Below are positions 1 to 6,182 of a DNA stretch of 8,420 bases, in pieces. A program made the position numbers and the translations under genes. The notes under the pieces are model-generated. The model was not told the DNA's origin and ran no database searches. It was given only the letters and a program-made list of their open reading frames with translations. This DNA is from Bdellovibrionales bacterium (GTDB lineage: Bacteria > Bdellovibrionota > Bdellovibrionia > Bdellovibrionales > JAMPXM01): assembly GCA_005792225.1 (NCBI GenBank), contig SXSP01000069.1, forward strand, positions 1 through 8,420. The letters are read 5' to 3'. Every line of letters starts with the position of its first letter. Within the stretch, counting starts at the first letter, position 1.

Positions 1-641
1 AAAACGTAAATGGGTTGAGAGACGAATCCAAGCGCGATGACCAAGCCGTAGACGTAACCGAAACGGCTGAGCCATAGCGAAAAATTCGGGTGATAAATCC
101 CGAGCGACGCGAACGCCGAATAGAAGCCGTGGCTCAAGTGTAAACCAACGGCGACCATCGAGACCGCGTACCATGCGAGGTAGCCGGGACTTTGGAAGAC
201 TTCGAGAACCAGTCGGTGTAAGTCGCGCATCTCAACGCCGTCGTAGGTGACCGTGTAATGAGTGCCGAACTTAAACGTAATCAAGTGAAGAACGATGAAA
301 ACGAGGAGGAGACTTCCGTGAAAAATCATGAAGCGCGATTGAAAGCGCGCCGATTTATTTCCGTTCGGGGCCATCGCGTATTTTTGCGGGCGCGCGGCTT
401 TGTTCTTCGCCGTCAACACGATGCCCTCATAGACGTGCAAGAGAAGCGTAATCAACAGAGCGGCTTCGGCGAGATAGACCAGCGGATTCGTCACGAGAGC
501 GTGGCTGTACTTGTTGTAGGCTTCCGCGCTGTAGAAGATCAGAAGGTTCGCGAGCATGTGCGTAAGCACGAAACCGCTCCAAATGAGTCCGGTCGCTCCC
601 ATCACTTGTTTGCGGCCAATCGAAGAACTTAAATATCCCAC
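1..641 (-). CDS. sdhC: Succinate dehydrogenase/fumarate reductase cytochrome b558 subunit (partial, C-terminus beyond window)
   Basis: This is the diheme membrane anchor of complex II. It holds the SdhAB catalytic subunits at the inner membrane and passes electrons from succinate to quinone. The reading frame runs leftward from a GTG at 641 and stays open to the window edge (213 codons seen; the family is usually about 200-230 aa). It is rich in hydrophobic helices. Family-like stretches include SSIGRKQVMGATGL (residues 5-19), EAYNKYSH (40-47) and GLHLSHGFYSAF (166-177). Histidines at about 28, 69, 119 and 168 sit in separate hydrophobic helices, the pattern expected for the four axial ligands of two hemes. 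A good ribosome site (GGTAGGA, complement of 649-655) lies 7 bases before the GTG. An internal ATG at codon 14 is a less likely start because it would remove conserved N-terminal residues. sdhA and sdhB probably follow to the left, outside the window. Confidence 0.92.
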   Translation of the reverse strand, partial: MGYLSSSIGRKQVMGATGLIWSGFVLTHMLANLLIFYSAEAYNKYSHALVTNPLVYLAEAALLITLLLHVYEGIVLTAKNKAARPQKYAMAPNGNKSARFQSRFMIFHGSLLLVFIVLHLITFKFGTHYTVTYDGVEMRDLHRLVLEVFQSPGYLAWYAVSMVAVGLHLSHGFYSAFASLGIYHPNFSLWLSRFGYVYGLVIALGFVSQPIYV

Positions 642-891
642 AGCTGAATCCTACCTTTCGGCACGACAAGAGCGTCACCACGAAACGCGCGACAAAACAG
701 AAAAACCCCTGCCGTTCTGAGCACTTTCAATATCCTATCAATTACTCCCACGCGCACACGATGTCCATTTCTAATCAGATTTCGCGGCGCAAGAGGTGTG
801 TTGAAAAGACATGCGTGGAGCGAGCACTCTCGTTTTGATTCTCGACGGTTTCTCTGCGATAAGAATTCTTCAGCTTCCAAGCGAGGTTCGG
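642..891. other. Divergent intergenic region between sdhC and etfB
   Basis: This 250-base spacer separates two divergently transcribed units. It must hold promoters for both directions. I find a credible rightward promoter at 835-863. For sdhC I see no convincing -35/-10 pair: a TGGACA-like box on the minus strand near 763-768 has no well-spaced -10 partner. A short 5-bp inverted repeat (CAGAA at 698-702, TTCTG at 715-719) is too weak to call an operator. An in-frame ATG at 811 could extend etfB by 27 residues, but family alignment argues against it. Confidence 0.6.
835..863 (+). promoter_or_regulatory. Candidate sigma70-type extended -10 promoter for the etfBA unit
   Basis: A TTGATT box (835-840, 4 of 6 to TTGACA) is followed after 17 bases by GATAAG (858-863, 4 of 6 to TATAAT). 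A TGC immediately precedes the -10, giving the TGn of an extended -10 element. Transcription would start near 870, about 20 bases before the etfB ATG at 892, leaving room for its ribosome site. It also lies inside the optional 27-codon extension of etfB, so if it is real the 811 start would not be in the message. This is based on consensus matching only. Confidence 0.42.
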
Positions 892-1671
892 ATGAAAATT
901 TACGTTTGCATAAAGCAAGTTCCCGACACGGAAACCAAAATCAAGTTGAAGGCCGACAATGGTGGCATCGATCCCACGGGCGTGAAGTGGGTCATGAACC
1001 CCTACGACGAATTCGCGGTCGAAGAAGCCCTGAAACTCAAAGAGGGCGGTAAAGCCACGAGCGTGACCGTGATCACATTGGGCCCGAAGGCTCGCGTCGT
1101 CGAAGCTCTGCGCACGGCACTCGCGATGGGCGCGGATGATGCGGTTGTCGTCGATGCCCCGGAAGATCTCGATCCTTCCGCCACGGCCAAAGCGCTCGCC
1201 GGAGCCATCAAGGCCGAGGGGGGAGATTTCAAATTTGTCTTAACGGGAAAGCTCGCGATCGACGACAACGCCGCTTCCGTAAGCCAAATGCTCGCTGAAT
1301 ATCTACAGGCGCCGCACGCGACCGTCGTTTCGAAACTCGAAGCCGGTGACACGAACGCAACCATCGAACGCGAAACCGAAGGCGGCACTCGCGAAGTGCT
1401 TCAGCTCACACTCCCGGCCGTGATCGCCGCGAACAAGGGCCTCAATATGCCTCGTTACGCGAGTCTTCCCGGCATCATGAAGGCGAAAAAGAAGCCCGTG
1501 AAAGAACTCACGCTCGAAGCTGTCGGCGCGAGCGCGGCCGATATTCGGGTTAAGTTCAAAAATTATCAACTTCCGCCGGAGAAACCGGCGGTCAAAATGA
1601 TCTCGGGTGATTCCGCCGCTCAGGCGCAGACGCTCGCAAAACTGCTTCGCGAAGAAGCGAAAGTCATTTGA
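892..1671 (+). CDS. etfB: Electron transfer flavoprotein beta subunit
   Basis: This is the beta subunit of the soluble ETF heterodimer. It takes electrons from acyl-CoA and related dehydrogenases and hands them on, usually to ETF-quinone oxidoreductase. At 259 aa it matches family length. The N-terminus MKIYVCIKQVPDTET is typical. MNPYDEFAVEEAL (35-47) and the GADDAVVVD segment (80-88) belong to the nucleotide-binding core. The loop NMPRYASLPGIMKAKKK (185-201) closely resembles the recognition loop of group I ETFs, whose leucine docks into dehydrogenase partners (here Leu192). This suggests the AMP-binding, non-bifurcating type. I chose the ATG at 892 because it gives the canonical N-terminus and has AGGT about 6 bases upstream; the in-frame ATG at 811 would add 27 residues with no family match. 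The stop overlaps the ribosome site of etfA, so the two are coupled. Confidence 0.96.
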   Translation: MKIYVCIKQVPDTETKIKLKADNGGIDPTGVKWVMNPYDEFAVEEALKLKEGGKATSVTVITLGPKARVVEALRTALAMGADDAVVVDAPEDLDPSATAKALAGAIKAEGGDFKFVLTGKLAIDDNAASVSQMLAEYLQAPHATVVSKLEAGDTNATIERETEGGTREVLQLTLPAVIAANKGLNMPRYASLPGIMKAKKKPVKELTLEAVGASAADIRVKFKNYQLPPEKPAVKMISGDSAAQAQTLAKLLREEAKVI

Positions 1672-1675
1672 GGAG
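1670..1675 (+). promoter_or_regulatory. etfA ribosome binding site overlapping the etfB stop codon
   Basis: GAGGAG at 1670-1675 begins inside the etfB TGA (1669-1671) and lies 6 bases before the etfA ATG at 1682. Ribosomes finishing etfB are therefore positioned to reinitiate on etfA, which suits equal production of the two ETF subunits. Confidence 0.75.
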
Positions 1676-1681
1676 TCGACC

Positions 1682-2653
1682 ATGGCACACGTTTTAGTTT
1701 TCACTGAATTCGCGAATGGTCAGCTCAAGAAAGGTTCGCTCGAACTTCTCTCGGCCGCCCGTAAATCTGGCTTGAAAATCCAAGCCCTCGCTCTCGGAAC
1801 AGGAGCCAAGGGACTTGCTGACGCCCTCGGAAAAGAAGGCGTTGATGAAGCCATCGTCGGAGACAACGCGGCTTTCGACAAATACAATCCAGAGCTCTTC
1901 ACGGAAGTCGTCGCGGGTATCCTCTCCGGCAAAAAACCGGAGGTCGTCCTCGCGTCATCGACAATGCTCGCTCGCGACCTCTTCCCGAGAGTCGCCGCGC
2001 GAATCGGAACGGGCGTCACCAGTGACTGCACGGAGATCGAAATTTCCTCGAGCGGGGACGTCAAAGCCCGTCGCCCGATGTACGCTGGCAAATGCACGGC
2101 CGAAGTCGCATTTGAAAACAGCCCGAGCAAGATCGTGCTCATGCGCCCGAACCAGCTGACGATCACTCCCGCGACTGCCGCTAAGTCTCCAACTGTCGAA
2201 GAAGTCTCGGCTCCCGCGAAAGACCTCAAAACTCTCGTCAAAGAAATCGTAAAAGGTACGTCGGGCAAACTCGACCTCACGGAGGCGAACATCATCGTCG
2301 CCGGTGGTCGCGGAATGAAAGAGCCCGGCAACTTTAAAATGCTCGAAGATCTCGCGGACGTCCTCGGCGCGACTGTCGGTGCTTCGCGCGCGGTGGTCGA
2401 TGCGGGCTGGGTGCCCCACACGATGCAAGTTGGTCAGACGGGTAAAACCGTTGCGCCCACGCTTTACATCGCGGCGGGAATCTCCGGGGCGATCCAACAT
2501 TTGGCCGGAATGAGCGGAAGCAAAGTCATCGTCGCGATCAACAAGGACGCCAACGCTCCAATTTTTCAAAAGGCTACGTACGGAATCGTCGGAGACGCCT
2601 TTGAAATCGTGCCGCTGCTCACTGAAGAATTCAAAAAACTCCTGCACCACTGA
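1682..2653 (+). CDS. etfA: Electron transfer flavoprotein alpha subunit
   Basis: This is the FAD-carrying alpha subunit of ETF and partner of EtfB encoded 10 bases upstream. At 323 aa it has the usual length. Residues 1-180 form the N-terminal domain that packs against EtfB. Residues 200-323 are the C-terminal FAD domain: [12 protein letters not shown] (207-218), [20 protein letters not shown] (235-254), [17 protein letters not shown] (261-277) and [12 protein letters not shown] (284-295). The [13 protein letters not shown] segment, followed by the downstream VAIN, matches the classic ETF-alpha signature. All expected FAD contacts that I can judge by eye (SR pair, VGQTGK, QH) are present. Translation starts at 1682; the longer in-frame reading from 1607 would lie entirely inside etfB and is rejected. 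The gene ends 20 bases before the DUF374 gene. Confidence 0.97.
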   Translation: MAHVLVFTEFANGQLKKGSLELLSAARKSGLKIQALALGTGAKGLADALGKEGVDEAIVGDNAAFDKYNPELFTEVVAGILSGKKPEVVLASSTMLARDLFPRVAARIGTGVTSDCTEIEISSSGDVKARRPMYAGKCTAEVAFENSPSKIVLMRPNQLTITPATAAKSPTVEEVSAPAKDLKTLVKEIVKGTSGKLDLTEANIIVAGGRGMKEPGNFKMLEDLADVLGATVGASRAVVDAGWVPHTMQVGQTGKTVAPTLYIAAGISGAIQHLAGMSGSKVIVAINKDANAPIFQKATYGIVGDAFEIVPLLTEEFKKLLHH

Positions 2654-2660
2654 GGCAGGG

Positions 2661-2706
2661 GAGGAGCAGGGTTATGTTGCATAGATGGATTCTCCCCCTG
2701 CTCCTC
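2661..2706 (+). promoter_or_regulatory. Inverted repeat that sequesters the ribosome site of the acyltransferase gene
   Basis: GAGGAGCAGGG (2661-2671) is the exact reverse complement of CCCTGCTCCTC (2696-2706): 11 perfect base pairs, 8 of them G-C. The 24-base loop (2672-2695) contains the ATG at 2674. The 5' arm contains the GAGGAG Shine-Dalgarno sequence, and the 3' arm is formed by codons 8-11. No T-run follows, so it is not an intrinsic terminator. A ribosome terminating on etfA at 2651-2653 would cover part of the 5' arm and could open the structure, making translation of the downstream gene depend on etfA translation. The repeat is seen directly; the regulatory role is inference. Confidence 0.6.
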
Positions 2707-3321
2707 TACGTCATTTACAATTTGCTCCGACTCACTTGGCGGATTCGCGTGGTTGAGTCGGAGAAATTCTCACAGGCCCGAAAAGAAAAACGTCGAATGA
2801 TCTACGCCCACTGGCATGGATCGATCCCGGGCGTACTCTACCTTTTAAAACCCTACAACGTCGTCACCATGATCTCCGGAAGTAAGGACGGGACGTTGGT
2901 CGACACCATCGCTCGATGGCTCGGCGGCAAGACCGTGCGCGGTTCCAGTACGCGCGGGGGCGCAACGGCGCTGAAGGGAATCCTTCGACTCGCGAACGAG
3001 GGTTACAACCCGGGAATCGCGATTGATGGGCCCAAGGGTCCGCGTGGGAAAGTGAAGCCCGGAGTTCTAGAAATCTCTCGTGTTCTCGGGGCTGAAATCC
3101 ACCCACTCACGGTGACTTGTAACAGGGCGTGGGTTTTCGAAAAGGCGTGGGACAAAACCTTTCTCCCGAAACCGTTCGCGAAGGTTGTCGTGTATTGGGG
3201 AGACCCCGCATTCACCGTCGGTCGTAACGATGATCCGCGCGATCCCAAACTCGCAGATCGTCTAGAAGTCGCGATGGCTAATGCGGAGCAACACGTCCGC
3301 AATCTTATTGCGGCGCCCTAA
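2674..3321 (+). CDS. DUF374 lysophospholipid/lipid A-type acyltransferase
   Basis: This is a member of the LPLAT superfamily, DUF374 branch (COG2121), 215 aa and of normal family length. A hydrophobic N-terminal segment (about 5-22) should anchor it to the inner membrane with the active site at the cytosolic face. Family landmarks are AHWHG (45-49, His46/His48), ISGSKDGT (67-74, Asp72), RGSSTRGGATALK (89-101) and IDGPKGPRGKVKPG (117-130). Some characterised DUF374 proteins (LpxJ of Campylobacter and Helicobacter) are late lipid A acyltransferases, so an acyl transfer onto a lipid A precursor or lysophospholipid is the likely job; the acceptor cannot be read from the sequence. The start at 2674 follows GAGGAGCAGGG, which is buried in an 11-bp hairpin. 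It lies 20 bases after etfA and 54 bases before the first PPIase gene. Confidence 0.88.
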   Translation: MLHRWILPLLLYVIYNLLRLTWRIRVVESEKFSQARKEKRRMIYAHWHGSIPGVLYLLKPYNVVTMISGSKDGTLVDTIARWLGGKTVRGSSTRGGATALKGILRLANEGYNPGIAIDGPKGPRGKVKPGVLEISRVLGAEIHPLTVTCNRAWVFEKAWDKTFLPKPFAKVVVYWGDPAFTVGRNDDPRDPKLADRLEVAMANAEQHVRNLIAAP

Positions 3322-3375
3322 AGCCGAATGTTAGCCTAATACCTGGGTCTTCCAAGGAAATTTAAGGGGTTGGCT
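3322..3375 (+). promoter_or_regulatory. Spacer before the foldase genes with the ribosome site of the first PPIase
   Basis: This 54-base gap is the longest on the rightward side. AAGGGG (3364-3369) lies 6 bases before the ATG at 3376 and decides that start over the TTG at 3370 and the ATG at 3379. A TAATAC (3337-3342) or CCTAAT (3335-3340) could serve as a weak -10 element, but no -35 at proper distance is visible. An internal promoter for the foldase genes is possible but not shown. No strong terminator hairpin is seen after the acyltransferase gene. Confidence 0.45.
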
Positions 3376-4203
3376 ATGATGCGGAATATCTTTTCTGCCG
3401 CTCTTTGCCTCGTCATGATGACGTCGGCAACTAGCACTTTCGCCGCGGAACCGAACGAAGTCGTCGCGGTCGTTGGCAACAAACAAATCACGGTAAAAGA
3501 GCTCAACGAAAAATACGAAGAGGTCTTAAAGCAGACCCTTAATCCTCCCACCAAAGACGTCTTCATCGAAGACCTCGTCCGTTACGAAATGGGCGTGCAG
3601 GAGGCGATGAAGCGCAACATTCAGGACGAAGCCGTCGTGAAGGAGCGCATTCGCCAGGAGATCTATAAAGGATTGATCGAGAAGGAGCTTGGCAAAAAAG
3701 TTTCGGAGATCAAGGTCACCGAAAAAGAGATGCAAGCCTACTACCAGAAGAATCCGGAGATTCGTACGTCGCACATCCTGATCGAATTCCGGCCCGACGC
3801 CACCGACGATCAAAAGAAGGCGGCGAAGGAACGCGCTCAAGAGATTTTCGAGGAAGTGAAAAAGAGCAAACGTCCGTTCGAAGAACTCGTTTCACTCTAC
3901 ACGGATGATGTTCTCTCAAAACGAACTGGTGGCGACGTCGGCTGGCAGAGCAGCGTGACGCTGGTTCCTGCTTATTACCAATCGGCACTCGCGATGAAAG
4001 TCGGCGAAGTGAAGGGCCTGATCGAAACTCAGTACGGCTACCACATCATTAAGGTTACCGGTCGTCACGGTTACAACGATGCAAACAAGCGCCAGATCCG
4101 CGCCGCGGTCTTCGATGAAAAGCGCAAGGAACTCTTCGACGACTACTTCGCGAAATTAAAGAAGCAGTACCCCGTGAAAGTGAACAAAAGCCTGATTAAG
4201 TAA
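3376..4203 (+). CDS. Periplasmic parvulin-type peptidyl-prolyl cis-trans isomerase (SurA/PpiC-like)
   Basis: This is a predicted exported foldase that catalyses cis-trans isomerisation of prolyl bonds and probably assists folding of periplasmic or outer-membrane proteins. It has 275 aa. A signal peptide occupies residues 1-24 (hydrophobic core FSAALCLVMM, likely cut after Ala23 or Ala24, with no lipobox). A helical SurA_N-like chaperone region covers about 28-125, and a single parvulin domain about 129-228. The parvulin landmarks are present: TSHILIEF (131-138) with His133, GGDVGW (185-190), and YGYHIIKV (220-227) with His223. A lysine-rich tail follows. The start at 3376 is set by AAGGGG 6 bases upstream. 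It is the first of three consecutive, clearly different parvulin-family genes. The PPIase call is firm; substrates are unknown. Confidence 0.92.
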   Translation: MMRNIFSAALCLVMMTSATSTFAAEPNEVVAVVGNKQITVKELNEKYEEVLKQTLNPPTKDVFIEDLVRYEMGVQEAMKRNIQDEAVVKERIRQEIYKGLIEKELGKKVSEIKVTEKEMQAYYQKNPEIRTSHILIEFRPDATDDQKKAAKERAQEIFEEVKKSKRPFEELVSLYTDDVLSKRTGGDVGWQSSVTLVPAYYQSALAMKVGEVKGLIETQYGYHIIKVTGRHGYNDANKRQIRAAVFDEKRKELFDDYFAKLKKQYPVKVNKSLIK

Positions 4204-4222
4204 GGTTTGAGATTGATGAACA

Positions 4223-4235
4223 CGTACAAAGTACG
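4223..4235 (+). repeat. Small perfect hairpin before the lipoprotein PPIase start
   Basis: CGTAC (4223-4227) and GTACG (4231-4235) form a 5-bp perfect stem with an AAA loop. It sits 4 bases upstream of the larger terminator-like hairpin. Its 3' end overlaps the first G of the GGAAGA ribosome site. It could be a short RNA stem or chance. Confidence 0.35.
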
Positions 4236-4239
4236 GAAG

Positions 4240-4267
4240 AACGAGGGCATGAAAACCCTCGTTTTTT
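4240..4267 (+). terminator. Intrinsic-terminator-like hairpin spanning the start codon of the lipoprotein PPIase gene
   Basis: AACGAGGG (4240-4247) pairs perfectly with CCCTCGTT (4256-4263) around an 8-base loop CATGAAAA (4248-4255), directly followed by TTTT (4264-4267), a G, and TTTT. A GC-rich lower-middle stem with a T-run is the form of a Rho-independent terminator, here 36 bases after the stop of the first PPIase gene. The ATG at 4249 lies in its loop. It may end some transcripts of the first gene, act as an attenuator relieved by ribosomes starting upstream at 4216, or control initiation at 4249. The T-run is also the coding sequence for the signal peptide (LVFCF), so it may be partly coincidental. 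Confidence 0.5.
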
Positions 4268-5205
4268 GTTTTCTGATCGCCGGCACCTCGCTCTCCGGAT
4301 GTTTCTCCCGCGAGCGCGCGGTCCTCAACGCAACCGCCGTCGTGGTAAACGGTCGCGAGCTCTCGACGAAAGATTTCGCCGAGCGCCTGGCTCTTCGCTT
4401 GAAGAGCTTCGACGCGCTCTACGCAAAGGACGAGCAGAATCTCGCGCGGGCCAAGGAAGACACCGTCAAGGCGTTCATCCTCGAGACCATCGCGCAAGAT
4501 TACGCCGAGAAAAACGGGATCGCCGTCGACAAAAAAGAAATCGACGCCGAGGTGGAAAAGATCCACTCGCGCTATCCGGATGAGTTCGCGTTTCGTCGCG
4601 CGCTCGCGGACGAAAACATCTCGATCGAGAAGTGGCGCGAAGATCTCTCGTTGATGCTTCTTCAGAAAAAAATTTTCGCAAAGATTACGGCCCATCTTCC
4701 TGAGCCGAAGGAGTCGGAACTCAAGGACGACTACGAAGCCCGTAAATCCGAATTTCAACAGGGCGCTCGCGTCAGGCTTCGTCAGATCGTTCTCGAGAAA
4801 GAGGATGACGCCAAGCGCATCTATGACGAACTGAGCGGAGGAGCCGATCTTGCGAAACTCGCTAAGCAGTTCTCGATGGCACCTGAGGGAGCCAACGGCG
4901 GAGACACGGGCTGGATCGAGAAGGGGACGCTCGAAGTTTTCGACCAGGCCTTCAAAATGAAAGAGGGCCAGAGAAGTAAAATCCTCAAGAGCCCCTACGG
5001 TTATCACATTTACGAAGTTCTAAAAAAAGAGCCAGAAGCGCGTTTGAGTTTCCAGGAGGCAAAAGCTAAGATACGGGCGCGATTGGTGGAAGCCCAGGCC
5101 CAGAAAGTCTTTACCGCTTGGCTCGAGGAAAACGTGAGAAAGTCTTCCGTCCGTCGCAATGATGAGCTGATTAAGGCCATCAAAGTGACGACGCGAGGAT
5201 CATGA
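4249..5205 (+). CDS. Parvulin-like peptidyl-prolyl isomerase lipoprotein (SurA_N plus one PPIase domain)
   Basis: This is a predicted lipid-anchored periplasmic chaperone. From the ATG at 4249 it has 318 aa with a compact lipoprotein signal peptide ending in a lipobox, LSGC (15-18). Cys18 would be acylated, and Phe19 at +2 is not the Asp inner-membrane retention signal, so outer-membrane anchoring is likely by the enterobacterial rule. Residues 28-150 resemble the SurA N-terminal chaperone region (VVVNGRELSTKDF at 31-43). A parvulin domain covers about 173-258, with GGDTGWIEKG (217-226) and YGYHIYEV (250-257). The usual SHIL motif reads RQIVL (178-182), so the first active-site His appears to be Gln179. 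I chose 4249 because GGAAGA lies 8 bases upstream and the signal peptide is then of normal length; an in-frame ATG at 4216 would add 11 residues. The stop overlaps the surA start by 4 bases or abuts it. Confidence 0.87.
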   Translation: MKTLVFCFLIAGTSLSGCFSRERAVLNATAVVVNGRELSTKDFAERLALRLKSFDALYAKDEQNLARAKEDTVKAFILETIAQDYAEKNGIAVDKKEIDAEVEKIHSRYPDEFAFRRALADENISIEKWREDLSLMLLQKKIFAKITAHLPEPKESELKDDYEARKSEFQQGARVRLRQIVLEKEDDAKRIYDELSGGADLAKLAKQFSMAPEGANGGDTGWIEKGTLEVFDQAFKMKEGQRSKILKSPYGYHIYEVLKKEPEARLSFQEAKAKIRARLVEAQAQKVFTAWLEENVRKSSVRRNDELIKAIKVTTRGS

Positions 5206-5207
5206 TG
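5195..5207 (+). promoter_or_regulatory. Ribosome site and double ATG at the lipoprotein-surA junction
   Basis: GAGGA (5195-5199) precedes two adjacent ATG codons at 5202 and 5205. The stop TGA of the upstream gene is 5203-5205. Spacing is 2 bases to the first ATG and 5 to the second, which favours 5205. Either way the two genes are translationally coupled. Confidence 0.6.
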
Positions 5208-6182
5208 TCGATTCGAAAATCATTCGCCCTGCCGCTCTCTCTCACCGTGCTTTTCTTAGTTGCCTCTACCGCTTCGGCCGAGATCGTCGAAAGAATCGTG
5301 GCGATCGTCAACGACGAGATCATCACCCAGACGGACCAGAACAAGTACGCGGAACGCCTTCGCTCTGGAGGCCTCACCGACGATCTCTTGATCCCTGATG
5401 AGGCCACTAAACAAGAGTTGGTGAAAGATCGCAGTAAACTTCTTCAGAAAATGATCGACGAGCGAATCATCGACTCCGAGGTCAAACGTCAGAACCTCTC
5501 CGTTCCGGTCGAACGCATGGAGCAAGAAATCCGCACGATCGCGAAGCGAAACAATGTTTCGCGCGACGAATTGAAGGCGGCACTTCTTGAACGCGGAATC
5601 CAGTTCTCGCAATACCAAGATTTCATCAAAACGGGTCTCGAGCGTCAGGCTCTCATCGAAAAAGCGATCACTTCGCGAATCAAGATTTCCGAGGACGACG
5701 TCATGTCGGCCTTCGCTGCCGGTCGCGCGGGAGCAAACGAACAAGCCTTCGAATACACGCTCGCACACGTTTACTTTCAAAATGAAAAGCCAGGTGGCCC
5801 CCAAGCCGCAAAAGCTCGGGCCGAAAAAGCCCTTAAGCGCCTACGTGCTGGTGAGAGTTTCGACCGGGTCGCGGCGGAAACGAGCGAAGATCCGGGATTT
5901 GAGTCGGGCGGAGCGCTCGGTGTGTTTAAGACGGGGGAAATCCAAAAGGATCTCGAGCAAGTCGTTCAAAAATTAAATGCGGGCGAATACTCCGATGTTC
6001 TTCCCACGAGCGGCGGCTATCACATCGTGAAACTCAACAAAAAGAGGTTGATCGCGGATCCCCGCACCGAAAAAGAGCGAGAGAAAATCCGCGCCGAGCT
6101 TTACGAAAAGGCCTATAAGCGCCAATTCCAGTCGTGGCTCGAGCAGCTCCGCCAGGATGCCTTCATCCGGATCAATAAGTGA
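5205..6182 (+). CDS. surA: SurA-like periplasmic chaperone / peptidyl-prolyl isomerase
   Basis: This is a periplasmic chaperone expected to escort unfolded outer-membrane proteins to the BAM complex. It has 325 aa from the ATG at 5205 (326 from 5202). A signal peptide covers 1-25, with predicted cleavage after STASA. The mature N-terminus, EIVERIVAIVNDEIITQTD (26-44), is the SurA N-domain hallmark. A long helical chaperone region covers about 45-165. One parvulin domain covers about 182-280, with AHVYF (187-191, His188), GGALGVFKTGE (235-245) and GGYHIVKL (270-277, His273). A C-terminal helix returns to the chaperone core (QSWLEQLRQDAFIRI). E. coli SurA has 428 aa and two parvulin domains; this one has a single domain, as in many non-enterobacterial SurA proteins. 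It directly precedes pdxA with a 4-base overlap, the same pairing as in E. coli, which supports the name. Confidence 0.88.
   Translation: MSIRKSFALPLSLTVLFLVASTASAEIVERIVAIVNDEIITQTDQNKYAERLRSGGLTDDLLIPDEATKQELVKDRSKLLQKMIDERIIDSEVKRQNLSVPVERMEQEIRTIAKRNNVSRDELKAALLERGIQFSQYQDFIKTGLERQALIEKAITSRIKISEDDVMSAFAAGRAGANEQAFEYTLAHVYFQNEKPGGPQAAKARAEKALKRLRAGESFDRVAAETSEDPGFESGGALGVFKTGEIQKDLEQVVQKLNAGEYSDVLPTSGGYHIVKLNKKRLIADPRTEKEREKIRAELYEKAYKRQFQSWLEQLRQDAFIRINK

Noticed and set aside
258..632. Plus-strand open frame of 124 codons
   Set aside because: It lies antisense to the well-supported sdhC frame, has a low-complexity Arg/Glu-rich translation and no recognisable family.
811..891. 27-codon N-terminal extension of etfB from the ATG at 811
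   Set aside because: The family N-terminus begins at the ATG at 892, which has its own ribosome site; the candidate promoter lies within the extension.
1720..2650. Two overlapping minus-strand open frames (about 230 codons each) opposite etfA
   Set aside because: Both are antisense to a fully conserved EtfA, are Ser/Arg-rich shadows and have no family features.
3341..3366. Possible terminator after the acyltransferase gene (CCTGG / CCAAGG then AAATTT)
   Set aside because: The stem is 5 bp with a bulge and there is no clean T-run; too weak to call.
4156..5007. Long minus-strand open frame (283 codons) opposite the lipoprotein PPIase gene
   Set aside because: Antisense frames without stops are common in this codon usage; the translation has no domain pattern and the sense frame is clearly a parvulin-like lipoprotein.
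5256..5804. Minus-strand open frame of 182 codons opposite surA
   Set aside because: The composition is that of a shadow of the charged SurA helices; no ribosome site or family is recognised.
6155..6172. GGATG/CATCC stem and ATCCGGAT palindrome before the pdxA start
   Set aside because: Very short elements inside surA coding sequence, of a kind expected by chance at this length.
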